DNA of 64,000 bases from Streptomyces sp. NBC_01231. GTDB lineage: Bacteria > Actinomycetota > Actinomycetes > Streptomycetales > Streptomycetaceae. How positions within the stretch are numbered: position 1 is the stretch's first letter; each line of letters opens with the position of its first letter. Positions 14,774-23,779 of this stretch are shown here, piece after piece. The stretch covers positions 6,820,001-6,884,000 of the forward strand of contig CP108521.1 of NCBI GenBank assembly GCA_035999765.1. The letters are read 5' to 3'. The notes beneath the pieces were generated by a model. That model had not been told where the DNA came from. It was given only the letters and a program-made list of their open reading frames with translations, and did not search any database. The translations under genes were made by a program, and so were the position numbers.

Positions 14774-17188
14774 ATGGCTTCGACGTCCACACCGCTCACT
14801 CTGCCTGTGCTGCCGCTCGACGGCGAGGTCGTACTGCCCGGCATGGTGGTTCCGCTGGACCTGAACGACGCCGATGTGCGCGCCGCGGTGGAGGCGGCCG
14901 AGGCCGCCGCCCGCTCGGAGCCCGGGAAGCCCCGGGTCCTGCTGGTGCCGCGCATCGACGGGACATACGCGAGTACCGGTGTGCTCGGCACCATCGAGCA
15001 GGTCGGCCGGCTCGCCGACGGCGACCCGGGCGCGCTGATCCGCGGCCGCGGCCGGGTGAAGATCGGCGCGGGGACCACGGGCCCGGGGGCCGCCCTGTGG
15101 GTCGAGGGCGTCCGCATCGACGAGAACGTGCCCGAGCCGCTGCCCGGTCACGTCACCGAACTGGTCAAGGAGTACAAGGCGCTGGCCACGGCGTGGCTGC
15201 GCAAGCGTGGTGCCTGGCAGGTCGTGGACCGGGTGCAGGCCATCGACGACGTGTCCGCCCTGGCCGACAACTCCGGTTACTCGCCCTTCCTGACCACCGA
15301 GCAGAAGGTGGAGCTCCTGGAGAGCGCCGATCCGGTGGCCCGGCTGAAGCTCGCCACCCAGCAACTGCGCGACCACCTCGCCGAGCAGGACGTCGCCGAG
15401 ACCATCGCCAAGGACGTCCAGGAGGGTGTCGACAAGCAGCAGCGGGAGTTCCTGCTCCGCCGCCAGCTGGACGCCGTACGCAAGGAACTGCGCGACCTCA
15501 ACGGCGAGTCGGAGGGCGAGGAGTCCGACGACTACCGGACCCGGGTCGAGGCCGCCGATCTGCCCGAGAAGGTCCGTGAGGCCGCCCTCAAGGAGGTCGA
15601 CAAGCTGGAGCGGTCGAGCGACCAGTCGCCCGAGGGCTCATGGATCCGGACCTGGCTCGACACCGTCCTCGAACTGCCGTGGAACGAACGCACCGAGGAC
15701 GTGTACGACATCCAGGGCGCCAAGGCGGTGCTGGACGCCGAGCACTCCGGGCTCGCGGACGTGAAGGAACGGATCACCGAGTACCTGGCGGTGCGCAAGC
15801 GCCGCAGCGACCGTGGGCTGGGTGTCATCGGCGGGCGGCGCGGCGGTGCCGTGCTCGCGCTCGTCGGGCCGCCCGGTGTCGGCAAGACCTCGCTGGGCGA
15901 GTCCGTCGCGCACGCCATGGGGCGGAAGTTCGTCCGGGTCGCGCTCGGCGGTGTCCGGGACGAGGCGGAGATCCGCGGCCACCGGCGTACGTACGTCGGC
16001 GCGCTGCCCGGCCGGATCGTGCGCGCGATCAAGGAGGCCGGGTCGATGAACCCGGTGGTCCTGCTGGACGAGATCGACAAGGTGGGGTCCGACTTCCGGG
16101 GAGACCCGGCCGCGGCGCTGCTGGAGGTTCTCGACCCGGCGCAGAACCACACCTTCCGGGACCACTACCTCGAGGTCGAACTCGACCTGTCGGACGTCGT
16201 CTTCCTGGCCACGGCCAATGTGCTGGAAGCCATCCCGGAGGCGCTGCTAGACCGTATGGAGCTGGTCCGGCTCGACGGCTACACCGAGGACGAGAAGATC
16301 GTCATCGCGCGTGACCACCTGCTGCCCCGTCAGCTGGAGCGGGCCGGCCTCAACAAGGACGAGGTCACCCTCGACGAGAGCGCGCTGCGCAAGCTCGCCG
16401 GCGAGTACACCCGCGAGGCCGGGGTCCGCACCCTGGAGCGCTCCGTCGCGCGGCTGCTGCGCAAGGTCGCGGCCCAGCACGAACTGGGCGAGCGGGAACT
16501 GCCGTTCACCGTCACGGACGAGGACCTGCGCGCGCTGATCGGCCGGCCGCACCACGTGCCGGAGTCCGCCCAGGACCCGGCGGAGCGGCGGACCGCCGTG
16601 CCGGGTGTGGCGACGGGGCTCGCGGTCACGGGAGCCGGTGGTGACGTGCTGTTCGTCGAGGCGTCGCTGGCCGACCCGGAGACCGGCGCGGCGGGCCTGA
16701 CGCTGACGGGCCAGTTGGGCGACGTCATGAAGGAGTCGGCGCAGATCGCGCTGAGCTTCCTGCGCTCGCACGGAGCCGAACTGGAGCTGCCGGTCGCGGA
16801 CCTGAAGGACCGGGGCGTGCACATCCACTTCCCGGCGGGCGCGGTGCCGAAGGACGGCCCGAGTGCCGGTGTCACGATGACGACGGCGCTGGCGTCGCTG
16901 CTCAGCGGCCGCCTGGTCCGTACGGACGTGGCGATGACCGGCGAGGTCTCGCTGACCGGACGTGTGCTGCCCATCGGCGGGGTGAAGCAGAAGCTGCTCG
17001 CCGCGCACCGGGCGGGTGTCACCACGGTCGTCATCCCGAAGCGCAACGAGCCCGACCTGGACGACGTCCCCGCGGAGGTGCTGGACAAGCTCGACGTCCA
17101 CGCCGTCACGGACGTCCGCCAGGTCCTGGAGCTGGCGCTGTCCCCCGCGACGAACGGGGCCGCGCCGGAGGTTCCGGTCGCGGCGTGA
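14774..17188 (+). CDS. lon: ATP-dependent Lon protease (endopeptidase La)
   Basis: The 804-residue cytoplasmic protease has the bacterial LonA layout. The N-terminal substrate-binding domain spans residues 8-200, then a helical region to about 300. The AAA+ module has Walker A GPPGVGKT at 365-372 and VLLDEIDKV as Walker B. The C-terminal protease domain has the Ser-Lys dyad Ser697 (PKDGPSAGVTM) and Lys740, spaced 43 residues as in other LonA enzymes. The ATG is preceded by GAAGGGGAG. It degrades misfolded and regulatory proteins, especially after heat shock; the HAIR element in front implies HspR repression. A GC-rich hairpin follows. Confidence 0.97.
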   Translation: MASTSTPLTLPVLPLDGEVVLPGMVVPLDLNDADVRAAVEAAEAAARSEPGKPRVLLVPRIDGTYASTGVLGTIEQVGRLADGDPGALIRGRGRVKIGAGTTGPGAALWVEGVRIDENVPEPLPGHVTELVKEYKALATAWLRKRGAWQVVDRVQAIDDVSALADNSGYSPFLTTEQKVELLESADPVARLKLATQQLRDHLAEQDVAETIAKDVQEGVDKQQREFLLRRQLDAVRKELRDLNGESEGEESDDYRTRVEAADLPEKVREAALKEVDKLERSSDQSPEGSWIRTWLDTVLELPWNERTEDVYDIQGAKAVLDAEHSGLADVKERITEYLAVRKRRSDRGLGVIGGRRGGAVLALVGPPGVGKTSLGESVAHAMGRKFVRVALGGVRDEAEIRGHRRTYVGALPGRIVRAIKEAGSMNPVVLLDEIDKVGSDFRGDPAAALLEVLDPAQNHTFRDHYLEVELDLSDVVFLATANVLEAIPEALLDRMELVRLDGYTEDEKIVIARDHLLPRQLERAGLNKDEVTLDESALRKLAGEYTREAGVRTLERSVARLLRKVAAQHELGERELPFTVTDEDLRALIGRPHHVPESAQDPAERRTAVPGVATGLAVTGAGGDVLFVEASLADPETGAAGLTLTGQLGDVMKESAQIALSFLRSHGAELELPVADLKDRGVHIHFPAGAVPKDGPSAGVTMTTALASLLSGRLVRTDVAMTGEVSLTGRVLPIGGVKQKLLAAHRAGVTTVVIPKRNEPDLDDVPAEVLDKLDVHAVTDVRQVLELALSPATNGAAPEVPVAA

Positions 17189-17210
17189 CGGACGCGGTCG
17201 GATGAGGGGA

Positions 17211-17240
17211 GGCCCGGGTCCCGTGAGGGAGACCCGGGCC
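17211..17240 (+). terminator. terminator after lon
   Basis: GGCCCGGGTC (17211-17220) pairs with GACCCGGGCC (17231-17240) across a 10-nt loop, 22 nt after the lon stop; TTCG follows. Confidence 0.75.
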
Positions 17241-17401
17241 TTCGCCTCGTGTGCGCCGCGCACCTCGGCCGTCGCCGCCGGCGGTGTCCGGGGCGCGAAG
17301 TGATGAAGAAGCTACGCACGTAGAACACCGAGAGAGAGACCGAGGGAGAGGAGGGGTCGAACACCGCCGTTCGTCCGGCCCTGGGAAATACTGGCGGAGC
17401 T

Positions 17402-17956
17402 GTGGCGACGACGGCGCTTGGCGGAAACTTTCAGGATCGGGAAACCGAGGCAGGGGCTGACGTGCACGAAGACGGAACCGGCGACGGACGCGGTGTCGAA
17501 GCCGGTGCTGCCGCGAGCGGTGTGGACCAGCCCGCGTTTCTCGCGCTGGAACGCGAACTGACCGTTCTGCTGCGGCGGGCCCGCGCCAACCAGGGCGAGA
17601 TGGCCCGCGAGGTCCACCCGGACCTGGAGTCCGCGGCGTACGGCCTCCTGGTGCGCCTGGACGAGTGCGGACGCCAGCGGGCCACCGAACTCGCCGCGTA
17701 CATCGGTGTCGGCAAGGCCACGATGTCCCGTCAGTTGCGCGCGCTGGAGGAACTCGGCCTGGTGGCGAGGGAGCCGGACCCGGCCGACGGCCGCGCCTGG
17801 CTGGTCGCCCTCACCCAGGAGGGACACGACCGGGTGACCAGGGTGCGTGAGGCGCGGCGGGCGCGGTACGCCGGTCGTCTGGAGGACTGGGACTCGCGCG
17901 AGGTCGCGGAACTGGCGCGGCTGCTCAACCAGTTGAACCGGGGCATGGAGAAGTAG
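17402..17956 (+). CDS. MarR-family transcriptional regulator
   Basis: The 184-residue regulator has a flexible, acidic/Gly-rich N-terminal 40 residues. The MarR winged helix follows: AYGLLVRLDECGRQRATELAAYIG, then VGKATMSRQLRALEELGLV (recognition helix) and the wing with REPDPADGRAWLVALTQEG. Helices for dimerisation lie at both ends. No cysteine sensor is apparent. The start may be GTG 17402 or GTG 17462; the second would remove 20 low-complexity residues. The inverted repeat CTACG-N2-CGTAG at 17312-17323 upstream is a possible operator. It converges on the PP2C-like gene, so its target is not clear from context. Confidence 0.88.
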   Translation: MATTALGGNFQDRETEAGADVHEDGTGDGRGVEAGAAASGVDQPAFLALERELTVLLRRARANQGEMAREVHPDLESAAYGLLVRLDECGRQRATELAAYIGVGKATMSRQLRALEELGLVAREPDPADGRAWLVALTQEGHDRVTRVREARRARYAGRLEDWDSREVAELARLLNQLNRGMEK

Positions 17957-17986
17957 GTCCGCGGGACCCGTCGGCACCTGCACTGG

Positions 17987-18008
17987 CCGGCCCCGTCCGG
18001 TGGGCCGG
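17987..18008. terminator. bidirectional terminator between convergent genes
   Basis: CCGGCCC (17987-17993) and GGGCCGG (18002-18008) form a hairpin in the 56-bp gap between the convergent marR and phosphatase genes. Confidence 0.6.
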
Positions 18009-18012
18009 TTCC

Positions 18013-18801
18013 TCAGAGCTCCACGTACACCACCGTCGCGTCGTCGTGCGTCTTGCTGCGGCCCAGGTGCGTCCGCTCCCGCGCGTCCGCCCGCTCCAAC
18101 TCCCGTACGCGGTCCACCAACGCCTGCGCCCCCTCCTTGCGGACGTAGGTGAGACAGTCCGTCCAGTCGCCCTCGTGGAACTTCTCCACCCAGCGGGTCG
18201 CGCCGTCCGTCAGGGCGGCCAGGGCACGGACGTCCGTACGCGGTACGACCCCTGTCACCGCGCGCGCCGCCACCGTCGGATCCGCCGCCGCCGTGAAGAA
18301 GCCGCCCTCCTTGTTGCGGATCGTGGAGTCGATCAGGGCGTCCGTGGCGAGGGCGGAGCGGGGGAGGAGTGCCAGACGGTCGTCCAGGTGCGGGGTCACC
18401 GCACCGTCGGGGGACTCCAGCAGGAGTGCCGAGTCCGAGAGAACCAGGTACTCGACCGTCTCCGACGACCAGCGGGCCAGAACCACCGTGGCCTGTGGGG
18501 TGCGCGGGTGAGAAAGGTCACAAGTGGATTGATGGGCCCCGGTTGTTCGAAGGATCGCCCGGGAGAGGATCTCCGGCAGGGGAAGATCCCGACAGGAAAC
18601 GGTCAGTTCGGTCAGGGCCCCGCCGAGTCGCGCGGTGAACCAGGGGACGGAATGCAGACAGCCCGTCGCACCCTTCGGCGGAGTCACCCCGTCCAGGACC
18701 ACGAGCGCACCGCCCAGACCGGAGGCCGGTAGCGCGACACTCGCGAAGTCCTCGTTGGCGCGGGCCCGGCCGCCGGGCTCCGAAACAAGTTCCGTACGCA
18801 T
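18013..18801 (-). CDS. PP2C-like serine/threonine phosphatase domain protein
   Basis: The 262-residue protein has the PPM/PP2C order of metal-ligand motifs. RANEDFASVAL (Asp18) and LVVLDGVT (Asp37-Gly38) are near the N terminus, ATVVLARW and VLSDSALLL in the middle, ALTDGATRW near residue 205, and THDDATVVYVEL at the very C terminus. These support a Mg/Mn-dependent phosphatase, although it is shorter and more divergent than SpoIIE/RsbU-type enzymes and lacks PAS or GAF input domains. The ATG at 18801 is chosen because the PP2C domain begins immediately; a frame extends 16 codons further. It diverges from cvnA across a 354-bp gap. The substrate is unknown. Confidence 0.75.
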   Translation of the reverse strand: MRTELVSEPGGRARANEDFASVALPASGLGGALVVLDGVTPPKGATGCLHSVPWFTARLGGALTELTVSCRDLPLPEILSRAILRTTGAHQSTCDLSHPRTPQATVVLARWSSETVEYLVLSDSALLLESPDGAVTPHLDDRLALLPRSALATDALIDSTIRNKEGGFFTAAADPTVAARAVTGVVPRTDVRALAALTDGATRWVEKFHEGDWTDCLTYVRKEGAQALVDRVRELERADARERTHLGRSKTHDDATVVYVEL

Positions 18802-19155
18802 TCGGCCAGTCTGCACGAGCCTTCCACAAGCTGTGCAAAAGGCTGGCATCGGTTCCCGATTTCACGCAGCCGTGCAGGTCAGACGTCTGGTTTGGGGTGG
18901 AATGACTCACTCCGGGAAGGCGTGTCGGCGAATATTGCCACCGCCCGCCGTGCACGTCCAACCGGCCCGCCGCGCAAGATCGCTGCACGGGCCAGAGAAA
19001 CTTGCCCGCCAACTCCCGTCCGATGTTCACTCCTTCGGGTGGCGGGCCAGGTGATGCGCGACCGCCGCCCACCGGCACTGGGAGGGTCGGGAACCGCACC
19101 GGGTGTATGCACCAGTTGGCCCTGATAGGTGGGCTGATGGGCCGCCACCCGGGCC
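18802..19155. other. divergent promoter region
   Basis: The 354-bp gap between the divergent PP2C-like gene and the cvn operon shows no convincing gene. A 10-bp palindrome CAGACGTCTG (18880-18889) and a near palindrome GGCGAATATTGCC (about 18926-18938) are possible regulator sites of unknown partner. Confidence 0.4.
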
Positions 19156-22152
19156 ATGGGTATTCACGAGTCAGGAATGCGAGCACCGGTGCAGAAGACG
19201 CGGCCTCGTCGTACAGGCAAGCAGGCGGCCTCCGGCAAAGGCGTGGAGCAGACACCCGGCACGCCCGACCCCGGCACGCCTGGAACCCCTCACCCCGGCA
19301 TGCACGGCAGCCCCTCCGCCGCGGCCGTCGCCGCCCCCGTCGGCAAGGGCCGCCCCACACACGTGCGCACGCGGCTCATTCTCGCCGTCACCGTCGTCGC
19401 CGCCGCCATCGCCGGAGCCGGTGTCCCCTCCCTGGTCACCGCCTCCGGGCAGCTCAGTGACTCCCAGGACCTGGTGACCCTCGCCGAGCAGACCCAGGAC
19501 GCACTCACCCTCGCCCACTCGCTCGCCGACGAACGCGACGAGGTCACCCCGTACATCGCGGCCGGCCGGCCCAAGTCCAAGGCGCCCAACGAGCAGCAGA
19601 GCGCCCGCGTCGACCGGCAGGTCGAGGAGATGCGCGCCGACACGGACACCCCCGCCGCCGTCCGCGAGGACCTCGACACCATCGCCGCCGTGCGCAGGTC
19701 GGCCCTCACCGGCAAGAGCGGCGCGCTCGAGGCGCACCAGGCCTACTCCGCCGCCATCACCGACCTGCACCTGCTCGCCGAGCAGCTGGCCGACCAGATG
19801 CCGCCCCGCGCGGGCTCCGGCGCCTACGCCCTCGCCGAGCTGGACTCCGCCGTCCAGCAGGCCGCCGCGACCCGAGGGCTGCTGCTCGCCGCGCTGAACG
19901 TGCCGACGACGACACGGTCCGTCATCGACCCCGCCACCGGCCTGCCGACCACGCGGCCCACCTCCTCGGCCGCCGACACCAAGCTGCGTGGCGCCCTCAG
20001 CGCCGCCGCCCAGCAGGCCCGCCTGCGCTCCGACGCCGCCCTCGCCGACTTCCAGGAGTCCGCGCCCGCCGCGGCGAAGGCGAGCTACGACTCCACGGTC
20101 ACCGGCCCCGAGGTCAACTCCGCCGAGAAGTACCTCGCCGCCCTCACCGACCAGCCGGCCCTCGCCGACAACGAGCTGGACACCAGCACCGGCAAGCTCG
20201 ACGCAGCGCTCTCCGCCCGAATCGACGCGATGCGCGGCGCGGAGGCCGCCCTCTACGACCGCCGGGTCAAGGAACTCGCCCAGCTGCGCGACGACGACGT
20301 CACCGCCCTGGAGATCCGCATCGCCGTTCTCGGCGCGCTGATACTGCTGGCCGTCGGCGTCGCCACCGCCATGGCCCGCACCCTCACCCAGCCGCTCTCC
20401 GTGCTGCGCCGCGGCTCCGCCCGACTCGCCCAGGCGGAGAATCCCGGCGCCGAGGAACCCGTCGCCTTCACCGGCCGCGACGACGAGTTCGCCCAGGTCG
20501 TACGCTCCGTCAACGCCCTGCACGCACACGCCACCGCCCTCGCCGAGCGCGTCACCACCCTGGAGGCCGACCGCAAGCACCTGGTCGGCCAGCGGCAGCG
20601 GATGGCCGACGCCCGCGAGCAGCTCAAGGCGGAACTCGCCGAATCCGCGGCCCAGTTGGAGCGGACGCGCACCAACATCTCCGCCACCTTCGTGAACCTC
20701 GCGCTGCGCACCCTGGGCCTGGTCGAGCGGCAACTCGGCGTCATCGAGGGCCTGGAGGAACGCGAGCAGGACCCGGACCGGCTGGCCACGCTCTTCAAGC
20801 TCGACCACTTCGCCACGGTCATGCGCCGGCACAGCGAGAACCTCCTCGTCCTCGCCGGCACCGAACACGTCCAGCAGACCGCTGGTCCGGTACCGCTGAT
20901 CGACGTCGTACGCGCCGCGGTCAGCGAGATCGAGCGGTACGAACGGGTCCGCATCGCCGCGCTCCCGCCGCACGCGCACCTGGCCGGGTTCGCCGCGGAC
21001 GACCTCTCCCACCTGCTGGCCGAACTCATGGAGAACGCCACCTCGTTCTCCCCGCCCGACGTGCCCGTCGAGATCTCCGGCTGGCTCCTGGAGAGCGGCG
21101 AGGTCATGCTCTCCGTCCAGGACGAGGGCATCGGCATGACCGCCGACCGCCTGGCCCGGCTCAACGCCCGGCTCGCCGACTTCACCCCCGAGACCTCGTA
21201 CGCCTCCTACGGCTCTCCCGACCCGTCCGAGGTGGACGGCGAGGAGGGGCTCGGGCTCGGGCTGTACGTGGTGGCCCGGCTCGCTCACCGGCACGGTGTG
21301 CGGGTGCAGTTGCGCGAGCAGAAGCAGGGCGGGATCGCCGCGGTCGTCGTACTGGCGAAGGGCCTGCTGGCCCCCGCGCCGTCCGCCGCCGTCCCGACGG
21401 CGTCGTCGGCGCCGGTCTCCGGCGGTACGCACACCTTCTCCCTGCCCGGCGCGAACGCCGAGGCCAACTCCAACGTCCTCAGCGGCCGTTCGAAGACCGA
21501 GGACCCGCTGGTCACGCTCGCGGAGAACGCCGTACGTCACTCGGAGACGGGCCCGGACGACCACTCGGCAGTCCCCGAGACCCCGGCCGAGACCACGATG
21601 GAGCTTCTGGTTCCGATACCCGCGCAGGCGGAACCCGAGATCCCCGAACCTGGGACCTCTGAACCCGAGATCCCCGAACCCGAGGCATTCGAACCCGGGG
21701 TCTTCGAACCAGCGCTCACCGACCACGAGGACGCCCGACCGGGACCGCTCGCGGCCGCCGAGGACCTCCGCACGGACCGTGCGGACGGAACCGGGCCCGC
21801 CGCAGGCGAAGCCGAGACCGAACCGAGCCACGACCGTGCCCCGGACACCCCGGACACCTCGGCCACCCCGGACGCCCCGGAGGAGCTCGTCACCGACAAG
21901 GGCCTCCCCAAGCGCACCCCGAAGATCACCGCCCCGGCAACCGCCCCGCACTCACGCGGCGGATCCGTCGACGCCGAGGCACTCCGCCGCCGCCTGGGCG
22001 GCTTCCGCCGGGGGGCGGAGGCCGGCTATCGCGACGTCGAGGCGGAGATCGCCGAGGAGACGGGACAGCACCAGGCGCCCGCGGGGGGAACCGCAGGAAC
22101 CGCACCATCCGATGAAGCCACGGGGGGCACCGTCGAGGAGGCAAGCAGTTGA
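19156..22152 (+). CDS. cvnA: conservon sensor-kinase-like protein CvnA (nitrate/nitrite-sensor type)
   Basis: The 998-residue membrane protein has a Pro/Gly-rich cytoplasmic start, membrane helix 1 (about residues 73-95) and a large extracytoplasmic helical domain of the nitrate- and nitrite-sensing type (about 100-385). Membrane helix 2 (about 388-410) leads to a HAMP-like linker and coiled coil. The HATPase domain has ELMENATSFSPP (N box), DEGIGM (G1) and GLGLGLYVVARL (G2). A canonical phospho-His HisKA box is not evident, as in other conservons. The C-terminal 250 residues are low-complexity and acidic, with EIPEP repeats at about 826-850. The ATG at 19156 is tentative; ATG 19177 and GTG 19189 are alternatives. 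It starts the cvnABCD operon; its stop overlaps the cvnB TTG (TTGA). Confidence 0.93.
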   Translation: MGIHESGMRAPVQKTRPRRTGKQAASGKGVEQTPGTPDPGTPGTPHPGMHGSPSAAAVAAPVGKGRPTHVRTRLILAVTVVAAAIAGAGVPSLVTASGQLSDSQDLVTLAEQTQDALTLAHSLADERDEVTPYIAAGRPKSKAPNEQQSARVDRQVEEMRADTDTPAAVREDLDTIAAVRRSALTGKSGALEAHQAYSAAITDLHLLAEQLADQMPPRAGSGAYALAELDSAVQQAAATRGLLLAALNVPTTTRSVIDPATGLPTTRPTSSAADTKLRGALSAAAQQARLRSDAALADFQESAPAAAKASYDSTVTGPEVNSAEKYLAALTDQPALADNELDTSTGKLDAALSARIDAMRGAEAALYDRRVKELAQLRDDDVTALEIRIAVLGALILLAVGVATAMARTLTQPLSVLRRGSARLAQAENPGAEEPVAFTGRDDEFAQVVRSVNALHAHATALAERVTTLEADRKHLVGQRQRMADAREQLKAELAESAAQLERTRTNISATFVNLALRTLGLVERQLGVIEGLEEREQDPDRLATLFKLDHFATVMRRHSENLLVLAGTEHVQQTAGPVPLIDVVRAAVSEIERYERVRIAALPPHAHLAGFAADDLSHLLAELMENATSFSPPDVPVEISGWLLESGEVMLSVQDEGIGMTADRLARLNARLADFTPETSYASYGSPDPSEVDGEEGLGLGLYVVARLAHRHGVRVQLREQKQGGIAAVVVLAKGLLAPAPSAAVPTASSAPVSGGTHTFSLPGANAEANSNVLSGRSKTEDPLVTLAENAVRHSETGPDDHSAVPETPAETTMELLVPIPAQAEPEIPEPGTSEPEIPEPEAFEPGVFEPALTDHEDARPGPLAAAEDLRTDRADGTGPAAGEAETEPSHDRAPDTPDTSATPDAPEELVTDKGLPKRTPKITAPATAPHSRGGSVDAEALRRRLGGFRRGAEAGYRDVEAEIAEETGQHQAPAGGTAGTAPSDEATGGTVEEASS

Positions 22153-22694
22153 CCGCGCCCAGTACCTTCGGACTGAGCCGTGAGGCCCGCAATCTTCACT
22201 TTCTGCTGACCAATCTCGTCGAGGAGGTGCCGGGCATCCAGTCGGTGGCGGTCGTCTCCTCCGACGGCCTGCTCCTGCTGTCCACCGACCCCGTCCTGCC
22301 CCGTGCCCGGTCCAACCCGCGCGAGGGGACCCCCGGTCTCCCGGTACGGGAGACCCGCACGGAGACGCCCTCAGGGCCGCGTGGCTCCGCAGCCGACCTC
22401 GCCACCATCGTCTCCGGCATCGGCAGCCTCACCATCGGCGCCGCCAGGCTGATGGAGTCCGGCCCGGTGAAACACACCATGGTCGCGATGGACGAGGGCA
22501 GCCTGTTCGTGATGTCGATCAGCGACGGCTCGCTGCTCGGTGTGCACGGCTCCGCGGAGTGCGACATGAGTGTCGTGGCGTATCACATGGCACTGTTCGT
22601 GGGCCGCGCCGGGCATGTGCTGACGCCCGAACTCCGCAGCGAGCTACGACAGACCCTGGAGAACGGGTCGACGCCGACAGGGAGCGCCCGATGA
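22149..22694 (+). CDS. cvnB: roadblock/LC7 protein CvnB
   Basis: The 181-residue roadblock/LC7 domain protein begins at a TTG overlapping the cvnA stop. Family features are NLHFLLTNLVEEVPGI, VAVVSSDGLLLL and ATIVSGIGSLTIGAARLM. It is longer than a usual CvnB: a Pro/Arg-rich insertion lies at about residues 47-80, between the second strand and the following helix. Roadblock proteins act as partners of small GTPases; in conservons CvnB is thought to assemble with CvnA, C and D at the membrane. The cvnC ATG overlaps its stop (ATGA). Confidence 0.92.
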   Translation: MTAPSTFGLSREARNLHFLLTNLVEEVPGIQSVAVVSSDGLLLLSTDPVLPRARSNPREGTPGLPVRETRTETPSGPRGSAADLATIVSGIGSLTIGAARLMESGPVKHTMVAMDEGSLFVMSISDGSLLGVHGSAECDMSVVAYHMALFVGRAGHVLTPELRSELRQTLENGSTPTGSAR

Positions 22695-23122
22695 GCGGCA
22701 CGCCGAGCAGTTCCCCGAAGGGGCTCCCCGTGCGCGGCGCGGACCGCAAGCCCGCCCGGGTGCGCCCGTACTCGCTCACCGGCGGCCGGACCCGCTTCGG
22801 GCACGTCCTTCTCGTGGAGACATTCGTAGGAAGCACAGCGGCGCTCGAAGCGCCCGAGGAGCGCAGGGAACTGGCGAACGGCTCCCTCAACACCCGGGTC
22901 ATGCCGGAGATGCGGGCCATCGTCGAACTGTGCCGCCGGATGCGCACGGTGGCCGAGATCGCGGCGTTGCTGAAGATGCCGCTCGGTGTGGTCCGGGTGC
23001 TGCTGAGCGACCTCGCGGACCAGGGAAAGATCCGTGTGTACGGAACAGGGACCGGTCACGGCACCGGCCGGCCGGACCGTGTGCTGCTGGAAAGGGTGCT
23101 GAGTGGACTCCGTCGCCTCTGA
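22691..23122 (+). CDS. cvnC: DUF742 protein CvnC
   Basis: The 143-residue DUF742 protein has the family entry motif VRPYSLTGGRTR (residues 20-31), then a winged-helix-like half with MRAIVELCRRMRTVAEIAALL and PLGVVRVLLSDLADQGKIRV. It lies third in the conservon and overlaps both neighbours: ATGA with cvnB and a 20-bp overlap with cvnD. Its biochemical role is not established; membership of the Cvn membrane complex is known for the family. Confidence 0.93.
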   Translation: MSGTPSSSPKGLPVRGADRKPARVRPYSLTGGRTRFGHVLLVETFVGSTAALEAPEERRELANGSLNTRVMPEMRAIVELCRRMRTVAEIAALLKMPLGVVRVLLSDLADQGKIRVYGTGTGHGTGRPDRVLLERVLSGLRRL

Positions 23123-23744
23123 CGCCGCTCGTAGCGTCGTCTCCCCGTTCGTCGAGGCCGAGGAGGACCTGAGGTCCTGGCAGACGGACCGTACCCGGGC
23201 CCCCATCGCGACGAAGGTCGTGGTGGCGGGCGGCTTCGGCGTCGGCAAGACCACCCTGGTCACCGCCGTCTCGGAGATCACGCCCCTGCAGACCGAGGCG
23301 TTGATGACCCAGGCGAGCGAGGAGCACGACGACCTCACCGCCACGCCCGACAAGCTGACCACCACCGTGGCCATGGACTTCGGCCGCCTCACGCTCGACG
23401 ACGACCTGGTGCTCTACCTGTTCGGCACGCCCGGCCAGCAGCGGTTCTGGTTCATGTGGGACGACCTGGTGCGCGGCGCGATCGGCGCGGTCGTGATGGC
23501 CGACACCCGCCGTCTGAAGGACTGCTTCCCGGCGCTGGACTACTTCGAGAGCTGCGGGGTGCCGTACGTCGTCGCGGTCAACCACTTCGACCACAGCGAG
23601 CTGTTCGAGCCGGACGACGTGCGGGAGGCGCTCACGATCCCCCCGCACATACCTGTCATGATCATGGATGCTCGGCGCAGGATCTCGGTGATCGAGACCC
23701 TTCTGTCCCTCGTCGGCCACGCGCTGGACGAGACCCCCGAGTAG
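23103..23744 (+). CDS. cvnD: Rab-like small GTPase CvnD
   Basis: The 213-residue GTP-binding protein has a P-loop GGFGVGKT (residues 43-50) and a Switch II/G3 region LYLFGTPGQQRFWFMW, where the usual Asp of DxxG is replaced by Phe as in the conservon family. The G4-like motif is VAVNHFD (NKxD variant). The GTG start lies within the end of cvnC. With CvnA and CvnB this resembles a eukaryotic-like G-protein module coupled to a membrane sensor. Members of the family influence antibiotic production and development in Streptomyces. Confidence 0.94.
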   Translation: MDSVASDAARSVVSPFVEAEEDLRSWQTDRTRAPIATKVVVAGGFGVGKTTLVTAVSEITPLQTEALMTQASEEHDDLTATPDKLTTTVAMDFGRLTLDDDLVLYLFGTPGQQRFWFMWDDLVRGAIGAVVMADTRRLKDCFPALDYFESCGVPYVVAVNHFDHSELFEPDDVREALTIPPHIPVMIMDARRRISVIETLLSLVGHALDETPE

Positions 23745-23779
23745 TTCTGAGCAGTCCCCCGTAAGGAGCCAGCACCCGT

